Positions 1 through 13,973 of a stretch of DNA of 64,000 bases are shown here, in pieces (position 1 is the stretch's first letter; every line of letters begins with the position of its first letter). The stretch is taken from contig JAZARR010000059.1 in NCBI GenBank assembly GCA_037389465.1, positions 7,215,001 through 7,279,000 of the forward strand. Direction: 5' to 3'. Made by a program: the position numbers and the translations under genes. The DNA comes from Baylisascaris procyonis (lineage: Eukaryota; Nematoda; Chromadorea; Rhabditida; Ascarididae). The notes under the pieces were generated by a model. That model was not told where the DNA came from and ran no database searches. It worked only from the letters and a program-made list of their open reading frames with translations.

Positions 1-3000
1 ATAGTTCGAGCTTCCTACCTTTGTTCACCGATAGGTTTATTGTCCGCCGGATGTTGCAAATTCACCACTACCTTCTTGCCTTCAGTGCGTTTCATTCAGT
101 CTGTTTCAATGCCGTTGTTGCCGTCACTTTACCGTTTTATTAACAGCTCACCTTCGGTCTCAGTGATATAAGTGGAAAAATGTTTCTCGTCATGCTCTTA
201 TGAGTTTCTCGCTGATTCATCGCTTCCTGTTGTAATGCTATGTGGTCGTTTTGTTATCGAATATGGGGTGCGTATCGTCTAGAAAAACTACCTGTGTTTC
301 TTATGATGTATCATATTACGCATGCAATAATCGATCTTTATAGGTTTTATAGTTCCATATTCATTTTTACATGCTTATTGCAATTAAAGGAACCAGCCCC
401 GCATTTAGCTGAAGTAATGCGAGGTGTGATGTAGTATATTTTTTGATATGTCGCTTTATGATTGCGGTTATTTCTTGTCAGGTATTACTTTCCTTGTATA
501 TAAAGGTTTAAACCTTCTTGCAAGAATTTCGGATCCCGATTTGATCTGGCAGCTGTATTGCACTGAACTTATTTCATCGGGTGAATACGAAACATTCAAC
601 AGTTATTGCCGTTTTAGTCTCCCTTATGACTGAGTTCGTGGCTACTCGAATTGTCTTGTTTCTCTGAAATAATGGTCATTTAGCAAACAGAGACGGTTAC
701 ATGTTTTTGGTAGCTGGTTTCGTTGAATTTATTGCGGCATTGAATGATTCCTTTATGCTAATTGATTAAGTAATCGTGCTCAGCAGTTGATGAGAGTTTC
801 ACGAACACTGTTGTGTTTGTGTGTAAGGTGGGCTCGACGACAATCAAGCGTTAGAGTGGTGACGCCTCGGGCGGCCGCCTCAAACATCGATTTTCCCCCC
901 AACAAACAGCGCTCTTCTCGCATCTCTCTATCTGTATCTGTGTGTCTTTCTGTGCTGTCATTCGGTCGTCCTTCTATGTGGTCTGCATTTGCTATTTTTC
1001 TTTTCCTTATTTCGTTCGCTTTATCAAAACTGTTGCAGGAACTATGTGAATCCCTCACAAACTGTTGTTTATTTCTGAGAATCGCAAAACATTGTTGTGC
1101 GTATACTCTCAGCCATATTTGAGCACCTATAAATTTGCGATCTTCATGCGAAGATCTACATATATGCCCCGTCGTTTTTAAGCAATTAATTCCCATTCCC
1201 ATCAGCGAGAGGTTTACGATGATGGAAGCTCATACGACCTGTGCCATTGGTTGTATCAGAAATTCTTTATGCGACGGTTTATGGCGTACCATTTGCCAAT
1301 TTGTTTTGTTGTATGCGCCTTTTCGTGCTCTTAGTTGGCTCCTTCGAGAGCGGTAAATTCTTCGCAGGCAGAGCTGTGCCTTGGAAACCTGCTGACAAAG
1401 GAGTTGTTGCATCCTTCTGAGTCCTCTACTGCGGTGAGGAGAGTTGGCAGGCTTCGATACGGAACCAGAAATTGAACTTTTTTTATGGGAACACGGCAAA
1501 CGAGAGTGGAAGCCAGTCTTTTTACGTGCCGTGTTTGAGTTCGTCTGAGGTAGGTTAGACTGAGACAATGAGAGTACATTAAGCATATCTGTATTTGAAA
1601 GCTCAATGTAGACATCCGAAACTAAGGACGTAGAATTGTGGGAAAGGGTCTGCTCATCTCTATGTGACCACTGCGAGCAACTTGTATGTTTTGCAGCATC
1701 ATTTATATGAATGGTCGTGTCAGTTGCTATTCCTTGAAACAGACTGATTGAAGCAGTGAATACCATTTACTTTTGTTGCTGCGGAGCTCCATCACTTAGA
1801 TTAAGTGCGGGGCTTACGACGTTTAGCAGAGACGCAGGAGTGACTTCGCATCCACCGTTCTTGCTGGTATGTTTGACCTCATTCCCTCAGCTCGCGACAC
1901 ATTCGAACCATGGTGCCTTTGCGAAGGAGAAACAAAGTCGACTTCCGCCTCTGCGGAAGAGATCCCACGGTACGTCACAGATATTCGGAGAACTGTCCTC
2001 ATGTGGGCCTCACTACCTTACAGCTGAGTCATCACTCCTACGGAAGTGGCTGTACCTTGCCGATGGGACTTTCGTGATTTACCGAATAAGTCATGGTCCA
2101 GGCGTGACAGTTTTTTTCATTCCTCCTGCTCTCTTCCCATTACTTTGCAGGATGGGGTGGGGGGTAGGGGGCTGTGCGAAGGTAACCAAAAATATGCCCT
2201 GCCGTAAGTATAGAGGTTTATTTTAACATGTTCGGATTCAGTGGCGAATACACTGGCCGTAAGGGTATGCGTTGTAGTGGTTGTAGTGCAAGAAGACCAA
2301 ATAAAATCGATCCCTTGTTTCGTGACAGTTGGTAAGAGGGATGAATTTCCTTTTCTGTTATAGCTCTCCAGATTTCCTCTTTTAGGTGGTGGTGATTGAG
2401 CTGCTGGCACCATTCCTCTTCCTTCCCCTCCCCCTCCCGCACCTTCTAATCTACCTCTTTTGCTGCCCTGGAAGAAGGGTGCTTGCAGGCGCAGGTTCTG
2501 AAAGTTTCTGTGCACATATGAATGCGATGAAATGAGAGGTTTTTTGCCGTTGGTTGTGCATCTGTGTGTGCGTGCAAGAAAAAGTGGCAGAGAGAGAGTA
2601 TGATCGCTTCACTGTTCTGTTGCGCAGAACATGCGGTTGTGTAAAGGGCGAATTTGGTGTGCACTGCGAGCACTCAGTGAGCACCGACACACTTTCGCCT
2701 GTAATGACGGTGTTGATGATGGTGATGATGTGCGCCCATATCGAGCCATTATTCGCTCTCGTTTGCTTGTTGCAGTCATCGTGTATATGTATGCTGCCAG
2801 GCGGTTTACTGCTATTCATCTGTATCAGCATTTTTTATGTTTAATGAATGGATTCTTCAAAATTGTTCGCTTCGAATTCCACCGGAATGATCGCAGAATA
2901 TTGCGCAATAGACAGGAATTTCTTGCATTTCAAATATTATGCGGTGGTTAGAGAATACGGCCACTTATAACTGCCGCAAAGTTAAGGTTGCGGAAGGGAT

Positions 3001-4555
3001 GCGCATGGATGATCCCGGAATTTTTCTATCCTAGAATACTTATGCATGGGGAGCAATTTCTGTGACTCTAGAAATGATGTAAAGTAAGGACAGATTGCAA
3101 AGTTTGGCGAAGGGACGGAGAAGGAAGAGAGGTATGGCCAGGAAGGTAGTTGTCGAAGCTACACTTTGATGAGTTCAGTTAGGATGTGTGAGTTTGCTTC
3201 ATTAAAACCACCAGTGCAGCACTACTTTGCAGTGCCGTCAACCCATGTATCAGCTGTCGCTGTGCGTTATATGCTGCAACAATCATTTGTCTGTGATGCA
3301 CTCCGGATAGAGCGTACTATCTTGCGGACAGCGTTCGGGTCGCGCATTGAACATGTGCACCCGCAGCGACACTGCTGCCTCCTGCCCAATACGGCAACCG
3401 ATAGTTTTGCATTGCGTGTGTCGTGCGTGTGTGTTCCAAAGAGGCAGCGTTTCCACTTCCCACACACGCTTGACTCTCTGCGCTGGTGGTCGGTGGCGGT
3501 GGTGTTTTCTCTTCGTCAATTTCTTCCCTCCCCCCCCCCTGATCCCCGTGAACCCTCCGTTCTTCTCTATGCTAATCGGTGGGTAGAGTTCTTCGGAAGA
3601 ATGGAATGGACATATCGAAAAGATGATTTCTACGCGTTGCAAAAATAGGTGTCTTTTTCTTCCAGTGAAAGTGTATTTGTTTACGAAACACATTTTAGTG
3701 GAAGAATTTAGGCAACTATGAGTTATATAAGCTATCCCACAACCAAACGAGCCAATTTTTTGAATTTTGTTCTCTGCTTTGGAGGTGCTTCTCTTTAAGC
3801 TTTTCAGCTCTTTTCAGATGAACTTTTCAACTCCTCATACTTCAACGGATTCTCGTTTCTTTGCATTCATGAAGCTATCGACTACAGCAAATACATCTTT
3901 AATTTTTCCGCAACGTACAGGATTGCTTCTGTTTCTTGTCGTTCTGCACGCATCCTCACTTCATAGTCGAGCAGTTTCTTGCGACGAAAATTGCCATTTT
4001 TTCCAAACGAGACAACAGCAGTGTAGAAATGTGTCCCACAGGATTTTCAGCGGATAGTGCTACTCTGCAGGAATCCTTGTTTTTGAGGAGAACCTGTTTG
4101 CAAGTGGCTAACCTCGCAAGCGTATATCATTTATTCTGTTTGAATTTGAAACCATTCAGTATGAGTGAACTAAGATTTGTGAGCATATTGTAACTGGCAG
4201 CTGAGGAATATGCAGTGATTGTTTTCCTTAGAGATTTGATGCTTTCTTAATAACGCGAGATCACATTGACATTGACGTGTAAACGATCTATTCAGTATTG
4301 CTGGTGTGAGTTTAAATGTCACCGTCGCCTTTGAATTTGTCACAGAAACTGTTTTGGAAGAGATTGTGTTGGATGGTTTAATTCTATTTTAATGGAAACT
4401 GCATTGTTGTACTTCCTATTCGGTTTGATACAGTAGGATTTGTGCCTCTTTTTTGGAGCGCATGCGCAATGTAAATTGTTTCTTTGAGAGTATGGGAAGT
4501 GAAGAACATGCCCGCATTCTGAAGAAGTGATGAATAGTGATGATGTCTTTTGCAG
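1..4555. other. No recognisable gene; upstream or intronic DNA
   Basis: I find no exon here that I can assign to a family. Several open frames of 100-180 codons occur on both strands between about 780 and 3700, where the sequence is less AT-rich, but none has a recognisable motif or a convincing pair of splice sites. The 5' exon(s) of NDUFA6 must lie here or further left, because the first exon seen (from 4556) begins inside a codon. No tRNA-like B box or long repeat was seen. Confidence 0.5.
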
Positions 4556-5588
4556 ACAGCGTCTGGCGCCGACCTTCTGGTGGGACTATGAGTTACACGA
4601 CATGCCGCTGCCAGTTTTCCGTGCTGTGCTTAAGAAGCAATTCACCAATAACGCTCATCTCAACGACGTTCGGGTAATCGACCGTAAAGTTGCTGAATGC
4701 AAGCAGGTTAGTGTTTCGAATGGAAAGGGCGCAGCCCATTAAGTTCTTGGGGGCAGGGGTACGCCACTACCCTCTCCTTACGAGTTTACGGCTGCGACTT
4801 TCAGCATATTCTCAGACGTGCTACTAATTTCCTTTTTGTCTTTTTTCCACCTGTTTCGCATACCCGAAGCAGTTATGGCACGATTCGGTTCCAGAATCGA
4901 CTCCTGCGGTTTTGCAACGAGTTCATTATCTCTAAAAAAGGAGATGCGCATTTATTTAGGGTCGTGTTCACGTCCGTTTTTGATCGCAGTGATGCTCATT
5001 GGAAAGTTTCTAACGGTAATTAACACAGCGAGATGTTGTTTAGTTAATTTCCTCAAACTCAGGTAATGCGATGAATTTTCGAGTTAATTTTAGTTGCTTT
5101 CTTTGGGGTTTTTTCTTTCAATTACGCAGTTCATTGAAAGACCATTTCGAATAGGTGGAGACTGATATCTCAGCTTTTGTGATGATTGTTTCTGCTTATC
5201 ATGCGCAGCCGATGCGATTGGTTTAGGTGGTTTTTGCTTGGTGTATATGGTATGTTATGCCAAGGCCGCATTGCGTTTCTTGTTTCGACGTGGCGTTCAA
5301 CGACCTTCATATTGTGACACTGGTTTATTGACTCTTTGACACTCACTGAATGTGTTGGTGACCAGTAGTTGTAAGAGCAACTGTTGCCGCATTTGCGATG
5401 CTATGAGCGATTATAAGAATGGTAAAGTGAGTAGGGGGCAATTGTGCTGATCGTGTGTATTTCAGCATATGGTGGGTATTCGGAACGCCTTCTACAACGG
5501 CGATCACGTCCGTAATTACCTATTCCGCGAGAATGTGGAACCAAAGCCGAAGGATTTCCTTTCGAAATTTCTCAGCGGAAAGGATTAG
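4556..5588 (+). CDS. NDUFA6: NADH dehydrogenase 1 alpha subcomplex subunit 6 (complex I B14, LYR family), 3' exons
   Basis: Accessory subunit of mitochondrial complex I; the family is an LYR protein that binds the mitochondrial acyl carrier protein at the matrix arm. Two exons are visible: 4556-4706, starting with one base of a split codon, and 5466-5588, ending in TAG. They join in phase 0 and encode 90 residues. Diagnostic parts are KKQFTNNAHLNDVRVIDRK in the first exon and, in the second, NYLFRENVEPKPKDFLSKF, the conserved C-terminus of NDUFA6. Acceptors are TTTTGCAG and TATTTCAG, the donor is CAG|GTTAGT. The N-terminal part with the LYR motif (about 35 residues by family length) is not found, so the 5' end is incomplete. 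COQ3 starts 876 bp downstream on the same strand. Identity is firm; the gene model is partial. Confidence 0.88.
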
Positions 5589-6464
5589 AAGTTCTTGTGG
5601 GCGCAGATCGGGCACCATAATGTGATAATGGGGGGTTGTTTTGTCTGCACTTATCGAAACATTAGATTGTTGCTGATGTCTCAGGATACGAATTTTTTCG
5701 AGTCTTTTAGCCGCTAAGAAGCGGTCTTATCGTAATAATTGCCGTTTGCTTCTACTATGTGCTTGTGAGTTTGCAGTGAGTAAAGCTTTCTTGAAAATGA
5801 TGGCTCCACTTGAAAAACTTGTTATCGGGCCTGCCAGCTTATGAGTGTGCCTCTATTCACCGTTTTTTCTAGAATGCTTGGTATAATTCGGTTTGCTAGA
5901 ATTCGTGCAGCTACAGTTGCTTGACTGAAAGTCATAGAAATAATCCGACCTGGGGTTCGAGTATGAGGCGGTGAAGGAGGGGGGAGGGGACTAAAGGGAG
6001 GGATGTGGGCTTGCGCAACATCAGCGGATGCGGAACGAAGGAGGTAGCTAGGCAGAAGTTGTCTGCATTGAGCAGGTGAGAAGAACTTACGTATGCCGCA
6101 GCATTCACTGTCTTGGTAGAATGAGACGCTCGATGCTAGTCTGTTGTACCCTGAGTGTCTCTTCTGACCAGATTATGTCTCGCCACCAGGGAGTGGAACA
6201 GGGATGGATGATGGGCAGTAGCCTAGAGTTGAGCGTCCTGTTTAGTTTGTGAAGGTACTGCTCATCTTTAACCAGTATTGCCATCCCACCACTGCGAAGC
6301 GTGCTTAGAAAGTGAGATTTAGCACTCAGTTTGAAAGCATAATTGAGCCTTTAAAGGGTCAATTGGCAAATAGATCCTTCTTGAAAGCAAGATATACGTT
6401 GCTGGCGTTTGTTCTGCACCGTGTCAGGTTCTCGAAATTTCGGTTAGAGATTTTATGAACCACG
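5589..6464. other. Intergenic spacer NDUFA6-COQ3
   Basis: No coding signal was seen. There is a G-rich purine stretch near 5970-6005. No clear AATAAA follows the NDUFA6 stop. A TGTCAG sequence ending at 6426 could be a splice or trans-splice acceptor for COQ3, but it is weak. Confidence 0.5.
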
Positions 6465-9400
6465 ATGTCTCCAGCTTTGTCCGATCACGGCTACAGAATG
6501 CGTCTTACCCTGCTTCGTCGTGCTAGGAGGGGGCATGCAGTCATGTGTGAAAGACTTGCTTCATCCTCATCAGCTAATACTTCTTTCGGAACACGCTTGT
6601 TCACGAACTCATCGTTCGATTCCATAGACGCAGAAGAGATACGGCGTTTTGGAAGGCTTTCTTCACAATGGGCCGACGAAGAAGATTCGTTCAAAGCGTT
6701 GCACTCTTTCAACCAGATTCGAGTGCCATGGATTGTAGACTCAGTGGCAAAGGTTGATTCTGATCAGCAGGTAAGCGCTGTCTTCATTTCCTCTTTGCAA
6801 ACGATTCATTTTGCCATGTAATTGTTTATGTTTGTTTTGCGGTGTACTATTTTGATGGAGTGGTGGGTGCTGTGATTATGCATAAGTCGAATCGACAGTC
6901 ATTTTTATAATGTCCTTCTAATTTGACCGTGAACTGAAATTTTCTCTTATTTGCAGATTTTCTTTTATCACGACCGTTTTAAGATTTTGAATTATGATGG
7001 ACCGAATTTTTCTTGCTGCGTCGGTATTCTGAATTTGTTTCAGAAATAATGAGTGAAAAAATGCATAAGTAATAAGATGCGCTGTCTTTTTTGTTATTTC
7101 AGTTGAAACGGCAGCGTTCGGGGATAGATCACAAAGAAAATTATTTCAACACGCAGTTGGAGATAATTATATAAGTTATTAGATGCTGTTATTTTCATGC
7201 TGTCAAGTCTGTGACACAATGCCCATATTAGATCGTTGCAGGTGAAATTTTGCCTATGAACTGTTATTTGTGTCGTTGGTGGGATGTTGAAAAAAGCAAC
7301 TTTCCAAGAAGAGGTAGTAACCAATGGGCGAAAATTTTATGTCTGCTAGTTTCATATGAAAACCGATATAAACTGAGGTAATCAAATTAAAGCATTTGTG
7401 AGTTTTATAGATCTCCCAAATGTTTGCTAAAGTAATCCGGTAATAGGTCTCTTCATAACTCAGATTCATTTCAGTGTTGCATTTCTCGAACTGTCTGATG
7501 TTGCTCACCGAGGCTTTCATAAGCAATGTGAATGTTTTGATGCAGAATACGACGCGTTCTGCATCGTACTGTGTTTATCCGAGTTTTATATCTCAGGCTT
7601 TTTTCCGAGTTGCGCACATATGTTAACTTGTTGAGAAACGAGGGGAGGGCTGGTTTTCCATTTGACGGGACTTGATTTCACTGTTTTTCTTGTGCAGAAG
7701 CAGTTGGCGGGTATTCGTTTTGTGGACGTAGGCTGTGGAGGCGGGCTTTTATCGATTCCTTTGGCTCGGCTGGGCGCATCGCTTTGTGGTATCGATGCCT
7801 CAGAAGAGGCAATACGCGCAGCGCACATCGCTGTTTCGAGTGCTTTCCATGCTTCACCACCGAAAGGCGGTGAGATTCATCTCGAATGCGCGACCGTCGA
7901 AAAGTTCGCCGAAACAAATGCATCGGGTTTGTTTTGTTACTTTTTAAGTGGAGCAATTATTTAGTCCTTAGTAGTGGTGACGAGATCGGGAGCGGGGCTA
8001 CCAGTGTAGGAGTGCTCGTACAAAACATGCATGAGCACTTCACCCTCGAAATCCTGAATTGAAGGAGGATGCTCGGATTAGTGCAGGCACAGGCACCCGA
8101 TCCCCTGCAAGCTTTCACAACTGGCTTCAGGGAAAAGAGGAAGATTTTCTAAGGGTTTTGCTACAGTCGAAAATTTTTGCAAAATCCTTTAAAGCAGTTT
8201 CCGGTAGCATTCAGTTGCCGAGGGCGGCCGCGAGCACCTGTTTGATAGCCTTCGGTTACCAAAAAATGGCCACAACGATCACTTAGATCATCAGCAACTG
8301 TGGAACTAAACACTTCTCGGTGGGCGCCTTATTTGTTAAAAAATGGGACCACTCTGTTGTATCAGAAAGTTCCCGTCCGACATTGTTCCCTCAGTTTGAC
8401 GTAAAGGATTTTGAGAATTATGTGGTCAGAATTTTTATGGCATGATTTTCATGTTTCAAAAAGCATAGTCGGTTTTACTGGGCATACTTCGCAATGGAGA
8501 GGTGTTGCTGATCTTAGCATTTATAATATTTCAGAGACGTCTGCAGTACATGCGAATTTTTTTCGACTCGATTCACTCGCCCTAGCTTTGCAAGACAAGT
8601 TTTGAATTCACCAAGTCCATCATTTCTTACGAGAAAGGTGCTGTGACTCCGTAGACGCTAAACTTTCATGAGCGATCACATTGCCTTCACCCCTGTGCAC
8701 TGTCCAGATCCACGCAAGTATCCATAATTCTTGGCCATTCGGGCCAGGTACAAGTCTCAGGACTTCGGTGTTTGCATTTTTCACTACTAAAGGATTCGGG
8801 CGGTCGCAGGGACACTCACACTTTTTTTCGCGATCGGAGGCTGTGGTCACAACTAACGCTGCGTCACGGGGTAGGGAGGTAGCATTTTGGAATGTGTTCT
8901 TGGCTGAAATGGCGTGTACAAAATTGAGTGGAGTACACGTGGACCACGAAAGGAAAGGGCAGAAGAGGGATGATTTAAATTGGGGCATTGCTCGGGAACT
9001 GATATTGTTGTCTGTATGATTTGTTGCATTTGTGAGTGCACGATGTCCTGTACCAGAAATTCATTTGATCCCCTCTTTTGAAAGAAAGTATGAGCCATTG
9101 GATTTGCAGGATTCGACGCGGTCGTAGCGTCCGAAATTGTAGAGCATGTTGCAAACATTGACACGTTCATCGATGCGTGCGTGCGCCTAGCGCGTGCCGG
9201 TGCTCCACTTTTCTTCACTACGATCAACAAAACGCTGGCTAGTCGGATTTTCGCAGTTTGGTTGGCAGAGGTACTGGTGCTTTTTCCTTTATCACCTGCT
9301 TTATTTTTGCAATATAATTTGACTGGAATGGTTTAAAAGAAATAAAGGAGTAGCATTTTCCTCTCAGATCTGATCCTACGCCGAAACCATCAGTGCTTTA

Positions 9401-10511
9401 AGAAGTAGAGCTGCAGGAGGGGATATACATGGTTTGGAAATATTCGTCATAACGACCTAGTTCCTATTTAGACTGAAGTCAGCAATACGCTACAGTGGTG
9501 GATAAATGTGAGAAATTGCGAAATAAAAGCTATGTTGTGCGTATGAAAGGAATGATACTATAAACGCCGAAGTTTTGGGAAGGTTTGTTCACCTGTGTTT
9601 TGTTTCATTTCCTCCACTCCCCTTGCAGCTTGCAGCATTTGATATAAGATTGTCGACTGCTTCGAGTGCACTGTTTATTTGAATTGCGTATTCGTTGTGC
9701 TGTCAGAGGAAATTGTTCTAATGGCGTTCGATATTCGCTTATCTTTGTTTGTTGTCTCCCGTCTATCTTCTTCCCAACTCTTTTTTCGCTATTATCTTCG
9801 CATCAAAGTCTTTTAGCAGCTTTAGTCAGATCAGTTTCGCATAATTCGCTCTTTTTTTCGGTTTCTGTGATTTCTTTTCTCTGCATTTTTCGTATTTTAG
9901 TCTTTATCTGTTGTCTTCGTTTGTACTATTTTCATTTGCTTTTTTTGAATTGCCTCGATATATCGGCATCATTATCTCATCGCTCATAATTGCCAGTAAT
10001 GCATCAAAGGCTGTTATTAGTGAACCCAATATTGGTCTGTATTTCGTCTAACTTCCGCCGCCCATCAGTCCCCTTGACGGAACCTTGCCATACAATGTTC
10101 CATATTGTTTACTTGTTTTACCCGTTGGCACAACCTTTTGTGCTGTATGATTGCATTGACTTTTCTGATAAAAGACGAGCTTGTTGAATGCATAGCGAAT
10201 AGCTATTTTGTGAGATTACAGTTCGTTAAAAAGAAGTGTCCTCTTGATCCTTAGGGAGAGAGGCGCTTCGCAAACGCAGAAGTGATGTTTGCGTGACAGT
10301 CATGTGATTGCAGGAAGTGTTTGGGGTCGTTCCATCCGGAATACACGAATGGTCGAAGTTCATTGGGCCGGAGGTGCTACGGCATAAATTGGAGTTGAAT
10401 GGTTGCGATGTTCGCCTCATACATGGTATCGCCTACAATCCGTTCACCAACAAATGGTCGTGGACTGATTGCACTGCTGTCAATTATGCACTCATGGCAG
10501 TGAAACGTTAA
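6465..10511 (+). CDS. COQ3: Ubiquinone biosynthesis O-methyltransferase, mitochondrial
   Basis: SAM-dependent methyltransferase that carries out the O-methylation steps of ubiquinone synthesis at the mitochondrial inner membrane (family knowledge). Four exons join in frame: 6465-6770, 7698-7926, 9110-9270 and 10314-10511, giving 297 aa. The N-terminus is Arg/Ser-rich, as a mitochondrial presequence would be, and is followed by RRFGRLSSQWADEEDSFKAL, which matches the family motif around the W-W-D/E segment. The SAM motif I VDVGCGGG is at residues 111-118, the ribose-binding acid at D135 (GIDASEEAI), VVASEIVEHV at 183-192 and FFTTINKT at 213-220. The C-terminal exon carries YNPFTNKWSW. An in-frame TGA lies three codons upstream of the chosen ATG. 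Donors and acceptors are all GT/AG and phases agree (0, 1, 0). It looks intact. The large introns (about 930, 1180 and 1040 bp) show no genes. Confidence 0.93.
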
Positions 10512-13500
10512 AGAAGTACACAAAGTGAGCTGCATTGCACAGATCGTTATTTAATGCAGTGCATCGAGATAGAAGCATTGAGATTTGAAGAAAGTATTTT
10601 GGGAGGAGGCAAGTTTAATTGCGTCGATATTAAGGAGGGTAAAGGGTTGATGAGAATAGTTTAGGTGCAGGTGAAATTTTGCTTTGATTTTCATCATCAT
10701 AATTCGGTCAGCAGACTCGCCCACATTTATTCCAGTCGTGGTTGTTTTACTTTTCTAAGCCTGTGCTTGTTTCGTGCCGTTGGAAACATTCGTACAAATG
10801 AATGGATGGCTCATGATTTATGAAATTATTGCTCGCGTTATACTCACGTTATACTTATTGCTCGTTATATTATTGCTCGCGAGTGAAAGCGCCGAAGTGA
10901 CTCGTGGAGTTTTTGCAGTGCAAATCACTAAACAATTCTCACAGCTTCATTTGGATGCACATACAGTTGAGAACATAGGCGTCGTTTTAGGGTAAAGCTA
11001 TTAGGTGTTGTTGGAAGGAAGTGATGGGAAATGCGAAAGTAAAGAAGCTGTGGCCTTAAAATATCCTGTTAAATGATTGTCGCGCTGTATAAGACAGCCA
11101 TTTTCCCATAGCAAATCACTGGCTCAAATTACGATTCTTTGATCTACTATTTCATTTTAGCATACCTGTTTTGTATGGACTTCATTGCAACAATGATACT
11201 GACATAAGGAAGTGCCGTAGAGAAAAGTTCAAGGCGATGACATGGGGCGGTCACGTGCATGATGCGCGTGTTGTCCAGTGTGCGGCGGGCAGTTTGCAGC
11301 TCTTGCAGTGGCACTTGTTCGATTAGTGCATTGTGGACGAATGAGTGAGTCATTCGAAATGTTTGTACATGAGTTATTTACGTCCAAATAAAATAGTTCG
11401 ATGCTGTCTTAAAGGTGTTTCTCCTTTTCCATAGCCGATTGTCTCATTCGGCTTATAATATTTTCATTGTTGTAACTGTGTTTGTTGTACATTTCTTGTG
11501 CAACGGGAGTAGTGTTTATGTGCGCTTGCATCACTCATAATCCTCATTCAAGTTTAAATGAGCGTTCATATCCGATGTTACGTAGGTGTTTGCTGTGTCG
11601 TCAACCCGTGCTTTCCGATGCACTAGCATAGCGTGCTCAGTACAACAGTGCCATGATGTCTGTGATTTTGCTAGTGCTTGCATGAACTATGAGGATGCTT
11701 TGTGCGGACGGTTATCGTTTAATCCGTCGATGTAGCCGCTAATCGGACTGAGGCAGCTGTGATGTGGAAATCACCGGATTTTTGGAGGCGGATAGTCTGA
11801 AAATTCATCGGCAAATGTAAGGAATGAGGAGTATCACTTTCCATTTCTCGAGTTGTGCATGAATTTTACTCATTCTGCGGATCGTGGGTTATCGGTGACG
11901 ATGGTTCCTTCGTACGCATGCCTATACGCTTTGTTGATTTTTGTTGGAACGTGGGTTATCCGATAGGATGATTCTGGCGTGCATGTACAAGACCCCTTTG
12001 ATTCGTTCTGAATAACAGCGCATATAGGTTTATGATGCGACGAGGTTGCTTTGCTCCCGTATTGCGCTTCTCATTCTGGGAGGTAGTTAGTTCAGGTAGG
12101 TGATTTTTGATTCGTAAGGATGAGGCTGCCTTCATGAAGCGACAGATCATCCGCCTGCTCGTGGCACAGTTCCAACGCTTACTTTCATTCTGCAATGACA
12201 GATGCAGTGCTTCTGCTGTTATAACTGCCAGGTGGATGGCTGTAGGCAGGTGTGTGTGTGTGTAGAGATGGAAGGCAGTGGCGTAGTGCTTCTGTAAGCA
12301 AAGCCTTGCAAAAGTTGGCATCGGTAATGCGTTTTATGCAAGGGTGCAATTGTTCCAAGCATGCGTAGCAGGGCCCAGCAGCTCAGAGGTGAAGCACAAG
12401 CGTCTCAGGAAAAAGTGAATGGTGGATTTGCTTGCAGTGGTGGGTAGGGAATCATGCTTTCGCGTTTCTGCATGTGTGCATGTGTGCGCTTTTTACTTTT
12501 CGAATTGCATCATTAGAGGCGATTACAGCCAAAAATTGATGCATATTGCGCGTACTAATAGTCAACATCCTGGATGGCTGTGTTAAGTGCTCCAAGGCTG
12601 TTTTGTTATCGCAGTTCAATTGCAAATGGCTAGTAAGCTGGATGGCTGCAAGTAGCATCATTCATTTTTTGTTTTCTAATTTTAATGGTCAGTGCGAAGA
12701 AGTTCGGGGTTGGGGGGAAGCGGATGGGAATGAGGAAAGATGTCTGACAAGCTCTGATTCAGCTTGATGGACTGTAGGATAGTTGGGATTAAAGAAGGGG
12801 GAGGTGTTATTTTGTGCGAATTCTATTTATTGTGCTGTAGTAGTACTTTTCGAAGGTTTTACTTTAGAGATTGTTGTTTACAAGCGGAGGCGTTAAGATG
12901 TTAGTAATGATATTTTCAGCAAGAGGAGAGGTCTTTGAATAGTTCAGGAACACATGTTGGGATGTATAGTATTAGCGTTTTTCGAGCGTTGTTGGCAATT
13001 TAAAGTTTTTCCAGAGATCTCCTACTGGATTCTAACTTCAGCTATCATCTTTTTCGTGGAAGCGTTTGCAATTAGCATTGCACCTTTAAGCAGTAACGTT
13101 AATTATGATTCATAGTCTGCATAGTTCTTTTCCGGAACCAGTTAGTTCTTACTGCCCACGTTGTTTCCCTTATTTAGCGTGCGTTAATTTTTTTTGAGAT
13201 CTGAGTCGGTAGTGCTTGCGATGACGTCTTTTCTCTTAGGCGGCAGATGGGAAAAGGAAATTCAATTTCCCCGAAGAGAAAGAAGTGTGCGCAAACTAGG
13301 TGAACAAGGGCAGCAAGAATGAGCGAAAAGGCTACGAAGCAGTGGTTAGGGCGAATAGAGAGAGTTCAGAGTTCGAATAGACGGTGTATACAACAGCAAA
13401 GTTTGCGGAAATCAATGCCGACAAAGTGTTTCTGGACAATCGGAGATTCTGACATTGAAAGCCACAGAGCAGTAGACTGCAAAAATGTGTCGTCAGTAAG

Positions 13501-13973
13501 ACATGAAGGCTTTTCGGTTATGCTTATCATAGCGGTGTTGCAAAGCAAAAAAAATGAGGCTATAGTTTTCGGCGACCAATAAAGTCCAAGGTAGATTAAA
13601 ACACCAAGGCTATGAACATTATCTATAGAGAAAAAGGAACTAATACTGGGCGGAATAACATTTGCAGCCTTGTGTTAGGTTGTGGATATTGTTCTATGCA
13701 TCGTTAAGTTTTTTTTTTTTTTTGCGATTTTGTTTTTGTTGAGTTGAAAATATTTTCGCCGTTTTCCGTCCCATAAGGTCAGATTTGGTGGGCATACCTT
13801 CCCATATCTCCATTCATCCTCCACTATTGCTACCGCGTTCGATAGTTCCACACAGCTAACTGGGCACTCGTTGTTAACCGCGCATGTACTCGCAGTTTGA
13901 TCACTCATCTTTGTAAGTCGCTAATGCTGTCGCTTGCGTCTGTGATAAAAAATTTGGTGGAGGAGAGGAAATG
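10512..13973. other. Intergenic region COQ3-GDI
   Basis: No recognisable gene. An AATAAA at 11387-11392 is a possible but distant polyadenylation signal for COQ3. Open frames at 10774-10995 and 13319-13582 have no family signature and no supporting splice sites. A T-rich tract lies at 13710-13723. Confidence 0.5.

Noticed and set aside
780..1202. Overlapping open frames on both strands (140 and 111 codons)
   Set aside because: Mutual overlap in a less AT-rich stretch; neither shows recognisable domains.
1230..1766. 178-codon open frame on the - strand
   Set aside because: No family motif, mixed low-information composition, overlaps other open frames on both strands, and no splice or start context.
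5941..5980. GGGGTTCGAGTATGAGG, reminiscent of a tRNA B box
   Set aside because: The B box consensus is not met and no A box or acceptor stem is found at proper distance.
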